Source of the DNA: Scilla litardierei
Lineage: Eukaryota; Streptophyta; Magnoliopsida; Asparagales; Asparagaceae
Direction of reading: 5' to 3'
Length of the DNA stretch: 64,000 nt
Assembly (NCBI GenBank): GCA_030789695.1
Contig: CM061134.1
Coordinates: forward strand, 59,155,334 to 59,219,333
Position 1 is the stretch's first letter, and each line of letters begins with the position of its first letter. The translations under genes and the position numbers were made by a program. This document shows, piece by piece, positions 1 through 12,200 of the stretch. Below the pieces are notes generated by a model. It was not told the origin of the DNA and made no database searches. It worked only from the letters and a program-made list of their open reading frames with translations.

Positions 1-111
1 CCACATCCACGTTTGGGAGATCTTCAAGGCGAGAGATATGGGGCGAAGAAATTTCTGCTCTTTCCATTTCTTCCCATTGTTTGGCAGCCTCAGATGTGAA
101 GAAGAAGCCAT
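1..111 (-). CDS. Possible 5' end of a minus-strand gene running off the left edge
   Basis: Reading the minus strand, an ATGGCT start (bases 111-106) opens a frame beginning MASSSHLRLPNN that stays open to the window edge. It lies about 100 bases downstream of a TATAAATA box, a normal plant promoter-to-start distance. A second minus-strand frame is also open across the same bases (it reads SLPFEDLLYG then EAAKQWEEMERAE) and looks at least as protein-like, so the coding frame is undecided. I recognise no family. Only about 37 codons are visible, so this is a weak call. Confidence 0.3.
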   Translation of the reverse strand, partial: MASSSHLRLPNNGKKWKEQKFLRPISLALKISQTWMW

Positions 112-209
112 AAAGGAGATCCTCAAAGGGAAGCGAAAATAGCAAAAAAGGAAAGGGTTTCTTTTGTAACGTTTAAACAAGAAAGCTCGTCGCTTTCCCC
201 TCTTTTTCT

Positions 210-217
210 TATTTATA
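210..217 (-). promoter_or_regulatory. Candidate TATA box for the left-edge minus-strand gene
   Basis: The minus strand reads TATAAATA here, about 100 bases upstream of the candidate ATG at 111. The stretch between is pyrimidine-rich on the minus strand, as many plant 5' leaders are. A G-box-like CCACGTGC lies further upstream near 280. This is context only; no transcript evidence is visible. Confidence 0.35.
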
Positions 218-512
218 CTGCAGACTAACTCACCACGATCAGACCCAACCCTCTGATTAGGGGCAAATGTCAATGATCCACGTGCATCCCTACCCCGAGC
301 CTCGTACCAATGCAACGGCCGAACCAGAGGTGTAAATCTAAAATTCCCGCTTTGACTGTCGTGCCCATTTAATGAGACATCACATCACTCGACCTCAATT
401 GACGTATCATCTGAGCTCAAACGATGGGGGTCATTGTTACTACATTGGGCCGGCCCATAAAGAGGAGAAAGAATATTTCATCCGAATGAAAAAGCCCACA
501 AGGAACATAAGG
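218..512. other. Intergenic spacer
   Basis: No coding signal is seen. It contains a CCACGTGC G-box-like motif near 280 and otherwise mixed sequence. It may include the promoter of the left-edge gene and the start of the LTR-like block that follows. Confidence 0.4.
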
Positions 513-1170
513 CATTGTTGACGAGGGCCAAGAAGTCTTCATGGAAAGTGAACCTCTTACCCAGTCAAAGCCAGGCCCCGTTTTTCCCGTTCAGCTTCCG
601 AGCCTCAAGGGATCGGTTAATGGTGGGCTTGATATTAATAGCGGAGTACGTGGACATCGGTTATGTCCATTTTTAAGGGAAAATCATGCCACCATTAAAG
701 CAAAGCCATTATCTACTAACGGAACTGAGGGGAAACCCTCACCTATAAATAGTCCTAACGACGGTGTGACTAATTAAGGGCTCCAAAGATATTAAACCCT
801 AAGGTACTCTAACAACTTACTTTCCTACGCATACTTTATATTTCTTCCCCCATAACTCGGTGTGACAGTGATCTGACGACCTCCTTTTAGGTCGGACCTA
901 GCTACCTGAAGATTTCTTTAAGTATCTTACTGACTTATGCATCGGAGAGGATTTGGGTCGGAACCCAGATCCGATCACCTGATGATTTGTATGTGCTGGA
1001 AATAGCACAAGACAGCTTAAAGTTAAGTCGGGCTTCATCCAATAGCTCAAACTTAGCTCTCCCTGACCCAGGTTCAGCCATCCTCGGTCCCACTCTTATA
1101 CTGACGAAACGCCATGTCACCGGAGGCATCATCGTCAGTACCACTCTACTGTGTGACGAAATTACACAGT
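513..1170 (+). mobile_element. Gypsy-like LTR remnant (solo or truncated)
   Basis: A CCTATAAATAG TATA motif at about 742 is followed by an ACT/CTT-rich leader and the phrase GACTTATGCATCGGAGAGG near 931-950. That arrangement (TATA, pyrimidine-rich R region, then CTTA..GCATCGGAG) is typical of U3-R-U5 in plant Ty3/gypsy LTRs of the Tat or chromovirus type. No internal domain, primer-binding site or clean target duplication was found, so the boundaries are approximate. The short frames inside (541-777 and others) are not convincing proteins. Confidence 0.35.
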
Positions 1171-1722
1171 CATGACCATGATTAAATTACGTAGGTTTTT
1201 TGGTATACCTCAAGATCGATTGGGACTGGTGCTTGATTTCTATTGATCGTCCGCGCACGAACAAGGTCACATTCTTCAACGTCCAAATGGCAACGATCTC
1301 ACGATCCTCTGTCGTCTGCCAAGGCTTTTGCAACATCCTCTCTCTCTCTCTCTCAGGGAAGAACGTACTGATAACGTGTTGTGAAATGCTTTTTATTAGA
1401 GACATCGGTCCTTTATTTATATCGGAATAAAGAAGAGTTCATACAATGATAGTATACAGTATTTATGTAGGATAAAAACTCCTAATCTTTTAACTACTGA
1501 ATAGGATATGTCATACAAAAAAGTACATGGCTATATAACACATTCATAACACATAAATCATAGATCAATATTGAAATATTTTTGATGCTTTGTATCATAT
1601 TTTTCAACAACTTCTTAAGTGCAAGACCAGTCATTATTTAAACAAGATACATGATATGTACAAAATATATTATTGTCGGTGTTAATTATTAGTATTAAAA
1701 TAACACACGTATTGCACATGTC
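1171..1722. other. AT-rich intergenic DNA with a short CT repeat
   Basis: A CT dinucleotide run sits at about 1337-1354. Nothing else is recognisable; the short frames here have no protein-like features. Confidence 0.4.
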
Positions 1723-1738
1723 AAAAAAATATAGCATG

Positions 1739-1950
1739 AGCTCCGGTGCTCATCCCAGTGGTTGAATCACCTGGCTGCCTCGGTGGAGGCCAGGATTCGA
1801 ATCACACTATCCACTATCCCCTTTTAGTTTTCTTTATTTTCAAACTTTTAGGGCTCCGATGGATACATGAATTCTCCGTATTCGGGGTTAAACGATCCGC
1901 ACAGGTATACCCGTGTTCCACGACATATGTTTCCGGCTTTTCGATGGATT
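1739..1950 (+). mobile_element. tRNA-derived SINE (212 bp)
   Basis: The 5' end carries an RNA polymerase III internal promoter: a box A-like CTCATCCCAGTGG at about 1749-1761 and a strong box B, GGATTCGAATC, at 1793-1803. The spacing is that of a tRNA gene. The 3' half is a non-tRNA body ending TTTTCGATGGATT. The element is flanked by a 16-bp direct repeat with one mismatch: AAAAAAATATAGCATG at 1723-1738 and AAAAAAATGTAGCATG at 1951-1966. That is the expected target-site duplication of LINE-mediated insertion. The tRNA portion does not fold as a full tRNA gene, so it is not called as a tRNA. The family is not identified. Confidence 0.8.
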
Positions 1951-1966
1951 AAAAAAATGTAGCATG

Positions 1967-2204
1967 TGTATGCGCATCTGTTCATATACACTTTACTGTA
2001 AGGGATCGAGTTTTGTCCTTTTAGGGTTGTCTATTTCGGAGCCCAGCTTTGATTATTAGAGGAAAATCCTGACCACTATTTTCGTCAGCAAAGAATATGA
2101 ACCGAGAAACCTAACACTTCGGTTTCTTTCATTTCCTTCCCTTGCCTTTCATTGAGTCCCTTTCTTTTTGTTTCTTTTCCTACTTCCCCCTTATTTTGCC
2201 TACT

Positions 2205-2241
<37 letters not shown>

Positions 2242-2623
2242 TTTCTTAAAGCTTTTATTTCAGCTCTTTCACATCAAAAGAGAAATTTGTTAAATTAGAA
2301 TGCAATTGCAAATTCTTGCTTTTTTTTTTTGTTCAATGGAAATTTGATGTTGTCATAGGAATTGGATCATGGCTGTAGACATCAAAGACTGTCTTTCGCC
2401 CATGGCATCAACTTCTCTCTTCCCTTTCTTAAGACACCACTCACATTCTCTAACTAAGGGGACCCAAATGCTCACAACATGGAGGTTCCCCTCATGGTAT
2501 CCACAGCATCCACACCTTACCTAAGGAGAATGGTTCATAGTTATATATTAGATGAGGATTGAGGGTCAGTTGATCACGAAACATGACATATTGTATTCAA
2601 TTAAAGAAATTTTTTGAATTATC
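1967..2623. other. Intergenic DNA with (ATCT)n microsatellite
   Basis: A tetranucleotide (TATC/ATCT) repeat lies at about 2206-2239, with T- and pyrimidine-rich tracts on either side. No gene is supported. Confidence 0.5.
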
Positions 2624-2993
2624 TGTTGGGGCTATTTCTAGATTATTCTAGCAAAACCATGCTAAACAGCCTAGGTATATCATTTCAGATCTACGAGAAC
2701 TTAAACAGAAACTTTATGCGGAAGCGTATCTGAATCCATAACGCCCCGATTTGTAGATCCGCGGGGTTGGCCTTCCAGATCTACACGAATCCCCGAGAGA
2801 AATCATTTAGCTTTTCTCCGGCTCTAATCTGTCGATGGGATGCAGAATAGACGGAACTTCGTTCGTGCGATCTGGAGACCATGACCACCTATTTATGGGC
2901 AAAAGTATTAATGCATATTGGGGTTCTGATTTAGCCCATCATCAAAACAGAAAGCCAACACGTCTTTACACATTACAGGCCCACGTCCTAACA
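2624..2993 (-). mobile_element. Probable solo LTR of a Copia-type element, minus orientation
   Basis: The block starts TGTTGGGGC and ends CCTAACA, the TG..CA ends expected of an LTR. On the minus strand a CATAAATAGG TATA motif (plus 2887-2897) lies about 100 bases inside the U3 end, leaving about 270 bases for R/U5. The plus strand shows the GCGGAAGCG motif often seen near the end of antisense plant LTRs. No internal region or primer-binding site adjoins it, and no 5-bp target duplication is visible (TTATC versus GATGA), so boundaries or age are uncertain. It ends 226 bases upstream of the heparanase-like start codon and so adjoins that promoter. Confidence 0.5.
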
Positions 2994-3219
2994 GATGAAA
3001 GATTTCTAATCCAAATTGAAAACTATTAGCAACTGTGGCCTGCGTTTAATCCTGAGTCAAATCAGCAAGTGTGTTGCACGCCTGCTCCTCCCTCCATCGC
3101 CAACCTCCCACCTGGGTTGTGGTAGTTCGGACTCCACGTACCATTTCTCTCATTGCCCACTCCGTTGCTTAAAAAGCCAGCAACCTCCAGCATCTTTTGC
3201 CGTCAAAAATCCCAAAAAA

Positions 3220-6200
3220 ATGGGATGCCATCTTCTTCGCCTGCACCTCTTCTGGTGTTTGATCCTCCTGCCTGCATGCACTGCTGGGCACGTGCGTGGA
3301 AATGCCGTCGTCGATGGCATCGCCCCCGTCGCGACGACGGACGACGATTTCGTGTGTGCTACCATGGATTGGTGGCCTCCCGACAAGTGTGACTACGGGA
3401 CTTGCAGCTGGGGCCTCGCCTCCCTCCTCAACCTGGTGAGATTCTACTCGATTTGCTGTACCTAGGAACTTTGATGCCATATATGTTATAAATAAAAATA
3501 ATACACACACGCGCGTCAGAATACATCATATCTAGCGTAGATCTGCTATTTGCACATCAAAAAAAAACAATTAAATGTGTACCTTGCTTGGTTTGGAATC
3601 TTCAGCTAGTTTTATTGATGCATGCCTTGCTAATCTCGACGTCTCATGATCACACTGAGTTCCATGTTATATGCGATGTTACGCAATTAGAGAGATACAA
3701 ATGCTACTAATTATATATTTATTTCCAGATCCCATATCTTCTTGCATGGAAAGAAATATATCATAACCATTGCATCTAAATTGCATGACCCATACGAAAT
3801 TACAAGTCAATTCAGTGACCTAGCAATTTGTCATGTTTTCATTCCTGCAGGATCTTTCAAACCCCGTTCTCCTGAATGCAGTAAAAGGTATGCTTAATTA
3901 GGAAGCTTCACACATATATATAACATATATACATGGATTGTTTATTTTTTTTCCTTCAAAATATATAATATTTATGTTTACAATCCTGGATTTTCAGCAT
4001 TTTCTCCATTAAAAATTCGGCTAGGAGGCACCTTACAAGATAGGGTTATATATGACACCGGCCATCCTGGACAACCGTGTAGGCAGTTCGTCAAAAATGC
4101 TTCTGAGCTGTATGGATACAGCGATGGCTGCTTGCCGATGTGGAGGTGGGATGAACTGAACAATTTCTTCATGAAAGCCGGGTAATTTACATAGTTACAT
4201 CTTTTCTTTGCTTGACCATGGGATAGATTTTTTGGGTTAGTTACCTGAGAGAAAAAATTTATGGAATATTTGTTGGGGGTTAAAAACCGAAAACGCCGTG
4301 AGATCAATGCGGAAACCAACCCTAAGAAACTGATCAGAAATATAGATCTAGCAAAAATCTAATCCCAATGACCCTACAAAAATTCCCAAATGACCTTGCA
4401 ATAGAAATTAGCAAACGAATCACAGCAACAAATAAATCAATCGCAGACACAAGAGAATTTACCATGTTTCGGTTGTAAACAACCTACATCCAGCAATCCA
4501 ATCCGAGATGATTCCACTAGTAGAGAGATCCAAACAATTAGGGTTACAAAAAGCGCTCACTCACGCGTGAGTAATAACTTGTCAACGGAACAAGCCTTCA
4601 CGAATCCACTCAATAGGAAGAAACCAATGGAAGAAGAAGAGAAGGAAAAACCAAACCTTTCTCGCAAGAACACAAACCCTAAAACTCTCTCCAATCTCCT
4701 ATGTGGTAGCAAGAGGCTCTCAAAACTCAATGGAGGCTTACAAAACTCAATAGAGGCTTGACCGAATCTAAAACAATAGATAGTTAAATACAAAACCAAA
4801 ACAAATAAGAAAAACCGCATCCAGCCGCTCCTTTTCGCGCATGGGCCCGCGCCAACTCGGCACGAGTCGGCTGTCAGCTCGGCCTGCTCAGTCCAGATTA
4901 CATGCCTTAGGTGGAGTCGAGTCGACTCGGTCGAGTAGCCTAGCTACTCGGCCTGTCAGTATCCCTCTTAAAGCCGTATGCCCTTGGGCTGCTTGGGCAA
5001 ACGACGTCTTCGAGCTGCTCGGTCGAGTAGCCTCCTGCTCGACCGAGTAGCCTCCCGAGCAGGAGTCACCCGAGTCGAAGGGAAAACTTTCCAAGCTCTC
5101 TGCCTGCTCGGTTTGTCAGAGTCTTCATGCTGCTCAGTCGAGCAGCTTGCTGCTCGACCGAGCAGCCTCCTACTCGACCGAGTCACCTAGGAAAAACTGC
5201 AACATGGATTTGAATCACAAAAAAATAACACTCTACCTTGATTCAAATCTCATCACCAATGACTCCAACACCTCCACGTTGCGCGCTATGACCCTCTCTC
5301 TAGAATCATCATCGTCTCGGAAAACGCGCCCTCTGGCGCCACCTAAACCAACAAAGAAATCAGCTCTATGCAAACCTGGAGCTTAACAGCGGGAACTGGC
5401 TTGGTAAACATGTATGCGGTGGTCAAATCATTGGGATCTTCTAATGCTCTATCTCCTTCTTCTCCAACTCAAGGAAGGAATCACACACCTCAATGTGCTT
5501 CGTCCTCGAACTGTATGTCTGGTGCTTCGTCAGATGAATGGCACTCTGGCTGTCACAATGCACATGTGAAGAACTCTGCAGCACCCCGAAATCTCTTAGC
5601 AGACTCCTCATATACGTGGCCTCCTTCACAGCTTCCACCGCTGCAATCAACTCACCCTCTGTGGTTGATAGCGCAACCATAGACTGTAAGACCGACCTCC
5701 ACGATACAGCGGCAGTGCCCAAACTGAACACATACCCCGTGGTAGATCGTCTCCTGTCTCTATCACGTGCATAGTCTCTATCGCAGTAACCTGTCAGCAC
5801 CTTTCTGTTTCCTCTCCCATAGAGGTTCCCGACACTTGCTGTGTCTCGCAGATATTTCAATATCCACTTGACGGCCTGCCAATGCTCCTTGCCAGGATTA
5901 GACGTATACCTGCTAACCACTCCGACGGCCTGTGCAATATCTGAACGCGTGCAAACTATCGCATACATCAAGCTTCCTACTGCACTCGCATATGGCACCT
6001 GAGACATGTAAGTTTTCTCCTCATCGGTGCTTGGCGACTGACTCGTCGACAGCTGAAAATGAGCTCCCAAAGGTGTCGTCACGGTCTTCGCACTATCCAT
6101 CCCAAACCGGACTAGTACCTTCTGAATATACCCCTTCTGTGACAATCTAAGCTCATGCTTCTTCCGATCTCGAATGATCTTCATTTCGAGAATCTTCTTT

Positions 6201-9200
6201 GTGGGCCCCAAATCCTTCATGTCGAATTCTTGCCCTAGCTTCTCCTTCAGCTTCTTCACCTCCAACTTGCTATTAGAAGCAATTATCATGGCATCCACAT
6301 AGAGCAACAAATAAATCTTCAAGCCATTCTCAAGTGTGCGAACATACACACATTGATCCTTGATGCTCCTCTTGAAGCCTACTCCCATCATGAAGCTATC
6401 GAATTATTTGTACCACTGCCCGAGTGACTGCTTCAACCCATACAACGATTTCTTCAACCTGCATACCAAAGTCTGTTTCCCTTCAACTCTGAACCCTTCA
6501 GGCTGCTGCATATAGATTTCCTCATCAAGATCTCCATGCAGAAAGGTGGTCTTCACATTGAGTTGCTCTAACACCATGTCCATGCTAGCAACTAGCACCA
6601 ATAACACACGAATAGACGTGTGATGTACAACCGGTGAGAATATCTCGTTGTAGTCTTCACCCTTCCGTTGTGCAAATACCTTGGTAACCAACCTTGCCTT
6701 GTACTGACATTGTTCCCATCTTGAGTCGAACTTTCTTTGACCTTGTATATCCACCGACAACCAATGGCACGCTTCGCGCTAGGTAACGGCACTAGGGGTG
6801 GACAAAGATCCGATTAAACGATTGAATCCACCCGATCCGATCCGAAAAAGTAGATCGGATATCCGATCCGATGAAAGTGACTTAATATTAATAAGCAGAT
6901 CCGACCGATCCGTTTGAAACTGATTCGGATTCGGATTTTAGTTTTCATCCAACAGAATGTGATCCGATCCGATTAGGTTTTGAGCGGATTGTGTTATTGT
7001 CTAAGTTCATCCAAATATCCAATTCTTAATCCGATCCGATTGTTTTTCACTACTAACTAAAAGCCCCTGAAGCAATGCATCATGGCTATTGGTTAAGAAG
7101 ACTAACAAACTCAATTGCATCCCCCCATCGGTCCCATCCGGTTCCCTAGACCCATGCAGATGCAGTGCCTCCTCGTCTCTATCTTCCCTCACGTATGTTC
7201 AGTTTTCATTCATGTACTGTATAACAGTACAAATAAAGCATGCTCTGCTCGTCCTCCTTGAAGATTCGGAGGTGGAGCATCATGAGGAGACTAGGACAGC
7301 AGCAACAACTACTGAAAATCGATATCTTTGTGGAAGGAGAGCTCTGATTTTTTTGGTTTTTTATCATTTTTGCTGGAAGGAGAGCTCTTGGTTGTCAAGC
7401 TCATCCTCCTTGAAGTTGATGCCAAACAAGTATGAAGATATTGCAAACAGAGATAGCTTGTTTAGGTTATTCTAGCAATTTGTATTTTGTAAGGATATTT
7501 CGTTTCGACATTGGAATTGACTTCAGTGTTTAAAAGGTAAACTTTCAGAATCTAATGAAACGAGTTACAAATTGTGGCATCAATAACTTTAAAATTTCAA
7601 TAAAGGTAATATTAATCCGATCCGAATCGTATCCGATCCGAAATTCTAATCATCCGAATTTTCAGATTAACTTTTTTTATTAGTGGATATGGATCAGCTT
7701 TTTCATCATCCGATTCAATCGGATCGGATGGTGGATTGAGGCATAATCCGATCCGAATATTCGGATGCCCACCCCTTCTCAAGTGTGCGAACATACACAC
7801 ATTGATCCTTGATGCTCCTCTTGAAGCCTACTCCCATCATGAAGCTATCGAATTATTTTTACCACTGCCCGAGTGACTGCTTCAACCCATACAATGATTT
7901 CTTCAACCTGCATACCAAAGTCTGTTTCCCTTCAACTCTGAACCCTTCAGGCTGCTGCATATAGATTTCCTCATCAAGATCTCCATGCAGAAAGGTGGTC
8001 TTCACATTGAGTTGCTCTAACACCATGTCCATGCTAGCAACTAGCACCAATAACACACGAATAGACGTGTGATGTACAACCGGTGAGAATATCTCGTTGA
8101 AGTCTTCACCCTTCCGTTGTGCAAATACCTTGGTAACCAACCTTGCCTTGTACTGACATTGTTCTCATCTTGAGTCGAACTTTCTTTGACCTTGTATATC
8201 CACCGACAACCAATGGCACGCTTCTCGCTAGGTAACGGCACCAAGTCCCAAGTGTCGTTTCGGTGAAGAGACTCCATCTCCTCCTCTATAGCTCCTTGCC
8301 ATTGGGCCGCATCTTCAGAGACAACGGCTCCACCATATGTCGATGGCTCCTCGTGCTCTAGGTTGAGTGCATAAGACGTCATATCATCGAAAGAGTATCC
8401 CGCATAATCCCATTCTCCAAATCTTTCTGGCGCTTTCTTCACCTTCTTCTATCTACGCATACCATCATCACATGCATAAGTGTCAACATGTACCTGAGAT
8501 GTACCGGGTGTCTGCACATGGTCCTCATCATGGACCTCATCATCTCCCTCAACCGGAGCATCGACCATCAACTCTTTGCCTAGTCGCTGAGTGAGCTGGA
8601 CCGGAAGACTAACCCTCTCCGGTGAAATCTCCCTGGTAGACCTGTCATCTTTTGAGTGAGAATGATCCGCCCTGAGCATTGCATCCTCATCAAAAGTGAC
8701 ATGTTGGCTCACTATCGCTTTCTGACCCTCTGAATCCCACAAACGATATCCCTTGACGTCGTGGCCATATCCAAGAAAGACGCACTTCTTTGCTCTTGGA
8801 TCCAACTTGTCGCCTCTCTCATGCACGTATGCCAGGTAATCCACAATGCGCAAGTACGAGTAATCTCCAACTTCACCACTCCACATCTCCTTAGGGATCT
8901 TGTAGCCAATCGCTACTGAAGGAACTCTGTTCACAATGTGCACAGCAGTCGAGAGTATCTATCGTTAGAATTCCTTTCCCAAACCGTCTAAGTGCCTCAA
9001 ACACCGCACTCTCTCCAACAATGTCTGATATATCCTATCCACCACACCATTCGACTGCGGATCACCGGGTGTGCTAAAATGTCTGTAGATCCCATGGAGT
9101 TTGCAGAAATTTGTAAACTCCCTTGAGATAAACTCACCTCCATTGTCAGATCTAAGCACCTTCACGTGCCTTCCGGTTTGCTTCTCCACCATGGTCTTCC

Positions 9201-12200
9201 ACTCTCGAAACATATCAAAAGTCTGGTACTTTGACTTCATTAAGTACATCCAGACTTTGCGAGAGTAATCATCAATAAACAAGACAAAATACTTAGCTCC
9301 CCCTCTTGACGGCTCTGGGCACGGTCTCCACACATTTGTGTGTACATAGTCAAGTGGTCATTTGCTAGTATGCTTCCCCGTGTTAAACTGCAGCTTTGTA
9401 TTCTAACCGTACGTACAGGATTCGCAGAATTCTACACTCTCATTCGAGGCTTCAATTAGTTTTCTTCTTCGGAGTACATCAAGTGTTTTGTCACACGGAT
9501 GACCCAAACGATAATGTCATAACTTGGCTGAATCTCCAGAAAATGTGCTCGTAGTGCTTACGTCTGCTTCACCTTCAACTGTGGTACTTTAAAGGGCATA
9601 TAAGTTTCCAATCTTCTTTCCCTTCATCACAACCATGGCTCCTTTCGAAACTTGAAGTTGGTCGTTTTCAAAGACTGACTTACATCCGGCATTGTCCAAC
9701 ACGCCTATGGAGATTAGGCTCTTTCGCAAATCTGGGACATGCCTCACATCGGCAAGTGTACGCATTATGCCGTCATGCTTCTTTATACGAACGGTTCCAA
9801 TACCCGCAGTTCTACAGACTGCATTGTTTTCCATGAGGATTGAGCCTCCATCTTGCTTGGAACTGTATGCCGTGAACCAAATCCTTTGAGGAGTCATATG
9901 ATACGAGCATCCACTGTCCATGAGCCATGCCATGTTGGCATCACCTGCAATCCCCGCAGCAAAAATCTCGGTATCTCTACTTTCATCATGGACCTGCTCA
10001 CCATCAATCCCTAAAGATGCCGAACCGGAATCCTTCTCGGTTTCCTTTCCTTTCTTCCTGTTCTTGATAGGACAATGATTCGAATAATAACCCTTCTTGT
10101 GGCAATTGTAGTATGCGATATTCGCAACTCTATCATGTAAGTGTCTCGACTTGGAGCGGTCATTATTCTTCTTGAAGCCTCCTCTCCTTTCCTGTCGACC
10201 CCTCACATGCAATGCCTCCTCGCGGTTACTCACATGATCTCTACATTAAACATTGCCACATAGTTGCTCCGTGTGAAGCGCCGCCTTCACCTCTTCCATG
10301 GTGAGAGTAGTCTGGTTGTAAATCATCGACCGAACACACTGATTATATTCTTCAGGCAATGAGCATAACAAGATAACCGCTTGCTGCTCATCCTCAATCT
10401 TCATATCCATACCACGCAACTCTAGCACAATCCTGTTCAACTCATCCATGTGATCCTTCACCGCTGATCCAGACTTTATCTTAAGAGTATACAGCTGCTG
10501 AAGCAAATATAGGCGACTCGTGAATGATTTCTTCATGTAGAGTCCTTCAAGCTTCTTCCACATATCAGATGTCGTCGCCTCATCTAGGACTTCCCTTAGA
10601 ATATTATCTGATAACGACAACTAAATCGCGATGTACGACTTCCTCTCCATTTCTGCTCTAGTGGATGCACTCACTTCCTTATCGATATTCGAGACATCGA
10701 ATACAATCTGTTAACACCCCGTCTCCATAAGAATATTCTTCACATTCGTCCGCCAAATCCGAAAATCATTCCGGCCGGTGAACTTCTCAATGTTCAAAGT
10801 TACCAAAGACACCATCTTTCCTTCGCCACTAACTTCCTTTGTAATAAACCCACAAGCTCAGATACCACTTGTTGGGGGTGAAAACCCGAAAACGCCTTGG
10901 GATCATTGCGGAAACCAACTCTAATAAACTGATCAGGAATATAGAGCTAGCAAAAATCTAATCCCAATAACGCAATAAAAATTTTCAAATGACCTTGCAA
11001 TAGAAAGTAGCAAACGAATCACATCAACAAATAAATCAATCGCAGACACAAGAGAATTTATCCTGGTTCGGTTGTAAACAACCTACATCCAGCAATCCAA
11101 TCCGAGATGATTCCACTAGTAGAGAGATCCAAACAATTAGAATTACAAAAAATGCTCCCTCACGCGTGAGTAATAACTTGTCAATGGAACAAGCCCTCAT
11201 GAATCCACTCAAGAGGAAGAAATCAATGGAAGAAGAAGAGAAGGAAAAACCAAACCTTTCTCTCAAGAACACAAACCCTAAAACTCTCTCTAATCTCCAA
11301 TGGGGTAGCAAGAGGCTCTCCAAAACTCAATGGAGGCTTGCAAAACTCAATAGAGGCTTGACCTAATCTAAAACAATAGATAGGTTAAGTACAAAACCAA
11401 AATAAAGGAGAAAACTGCATCCAGCCGCTCCTTTTCGCGCATGGGCCCGCGCCGACTCGGCCCGAGTCGGCTGTCAGCTCGGTCTTCTCAGTCGAGCTGA
11501 TATGCCCTAGATGGAGTCGAGTCGACTCGGTCGAGTAGCCTAGCTACTCGGCCCGAGTGTCAGTATCCCTCTTCAAGCCGCATGCCCTCGGGCTGCTCGG
11601 GCAAACAACGTCTTCCAGCTGCTCGGTCGAGTAGCTTCCTGCTCGACCGAGTAGTCTCCTACTCGACCGAGTAGGAGGCACCCGAGTTGAAGGAAAAACT
11701 TTCCAAGCTCTCTGCCTCTTCGGTCTGTCAGAGTCTTCATGCTGCTCGGTCGAGTAGTTTGCTGCTCGACCGAGCAGCCTCCTACTCGACCGAGTCACCT
11801 AGGAAAAGCTGAAACATGGATTTGAATCACACAAAAAACAACAATATTGACTTCTAATACAAGCATGTAGATATCATACTATGACATGCTATTCTTCATG
11901 ACCTTCAGCTTATCTTTTTGTTTTACATCGCAGGGCTGTGATTACTTTTGGGCTGAATGCCCTTAACGGAAGGGTTCAGATGTCCGATGGTTCGTTAGGA
12001 GGACCGTGGAACTCCACGAATGCAGCGGCGCTAATCCGCTATACTGTCAGCAAGGGTTATACAATCCATGGGTGGGAGCTTGGTATGACTTGCGTCACAT
12101 TCAGACCTCTCGCCTAATGAACAACTGAAAATATAACTCATCACTAGTCTCTAGTACTATAATGTTGCAAAACCAAAATTATGGAATCTAAACATCATGC

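Larger units (their letters stand above)
4271..11843 (-). mobile_element. Full-length Ty1/copia retrotransposon in heparanase intron 3
   Basis: The element is bounded by LTRs of 960 and 974 bp and by a perfect 5-bp target duplication ATATT (4266-4270 and 11844-11848). Domain order on the minus strand is gag, protease, integrase, RT, RNase H, the Ty1/copia order. The primer-binding site lies next to the right-hand (5') LTR. The element is antisense to the host gene. It cannot be autonomous: the frames are split by stops, the RT motif YVDD reads YVDA, and the integrase glutamate position reads D. Over the first 210 bases the two LTRs differ at roughly 20 positions, so the insertion is not recent. 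Confidence 0.93.

Noticed and set aside
541..777. 78-codon plus-strand frame MESEPLTQSKPG...
   Set aside because: No recognised domain, and it spans the U3/TATA part of an LTR-like block; likely chance.
1739..1812. Possible tRNA gene from the box A and box B motifs.
   Set aside because: The segment does not form a full cloverleaf, continues into a non-tRNA body and is flanked by a target duplication, so it is a SINE.
3150..3510. Three overlapping frames on both strands around exon 1 of the heparanase-like gene.
   Set aside because: Exon 1 is fixed by the family motif and by the donor at 3436; the others are shadows in GC-rich coding DNA.
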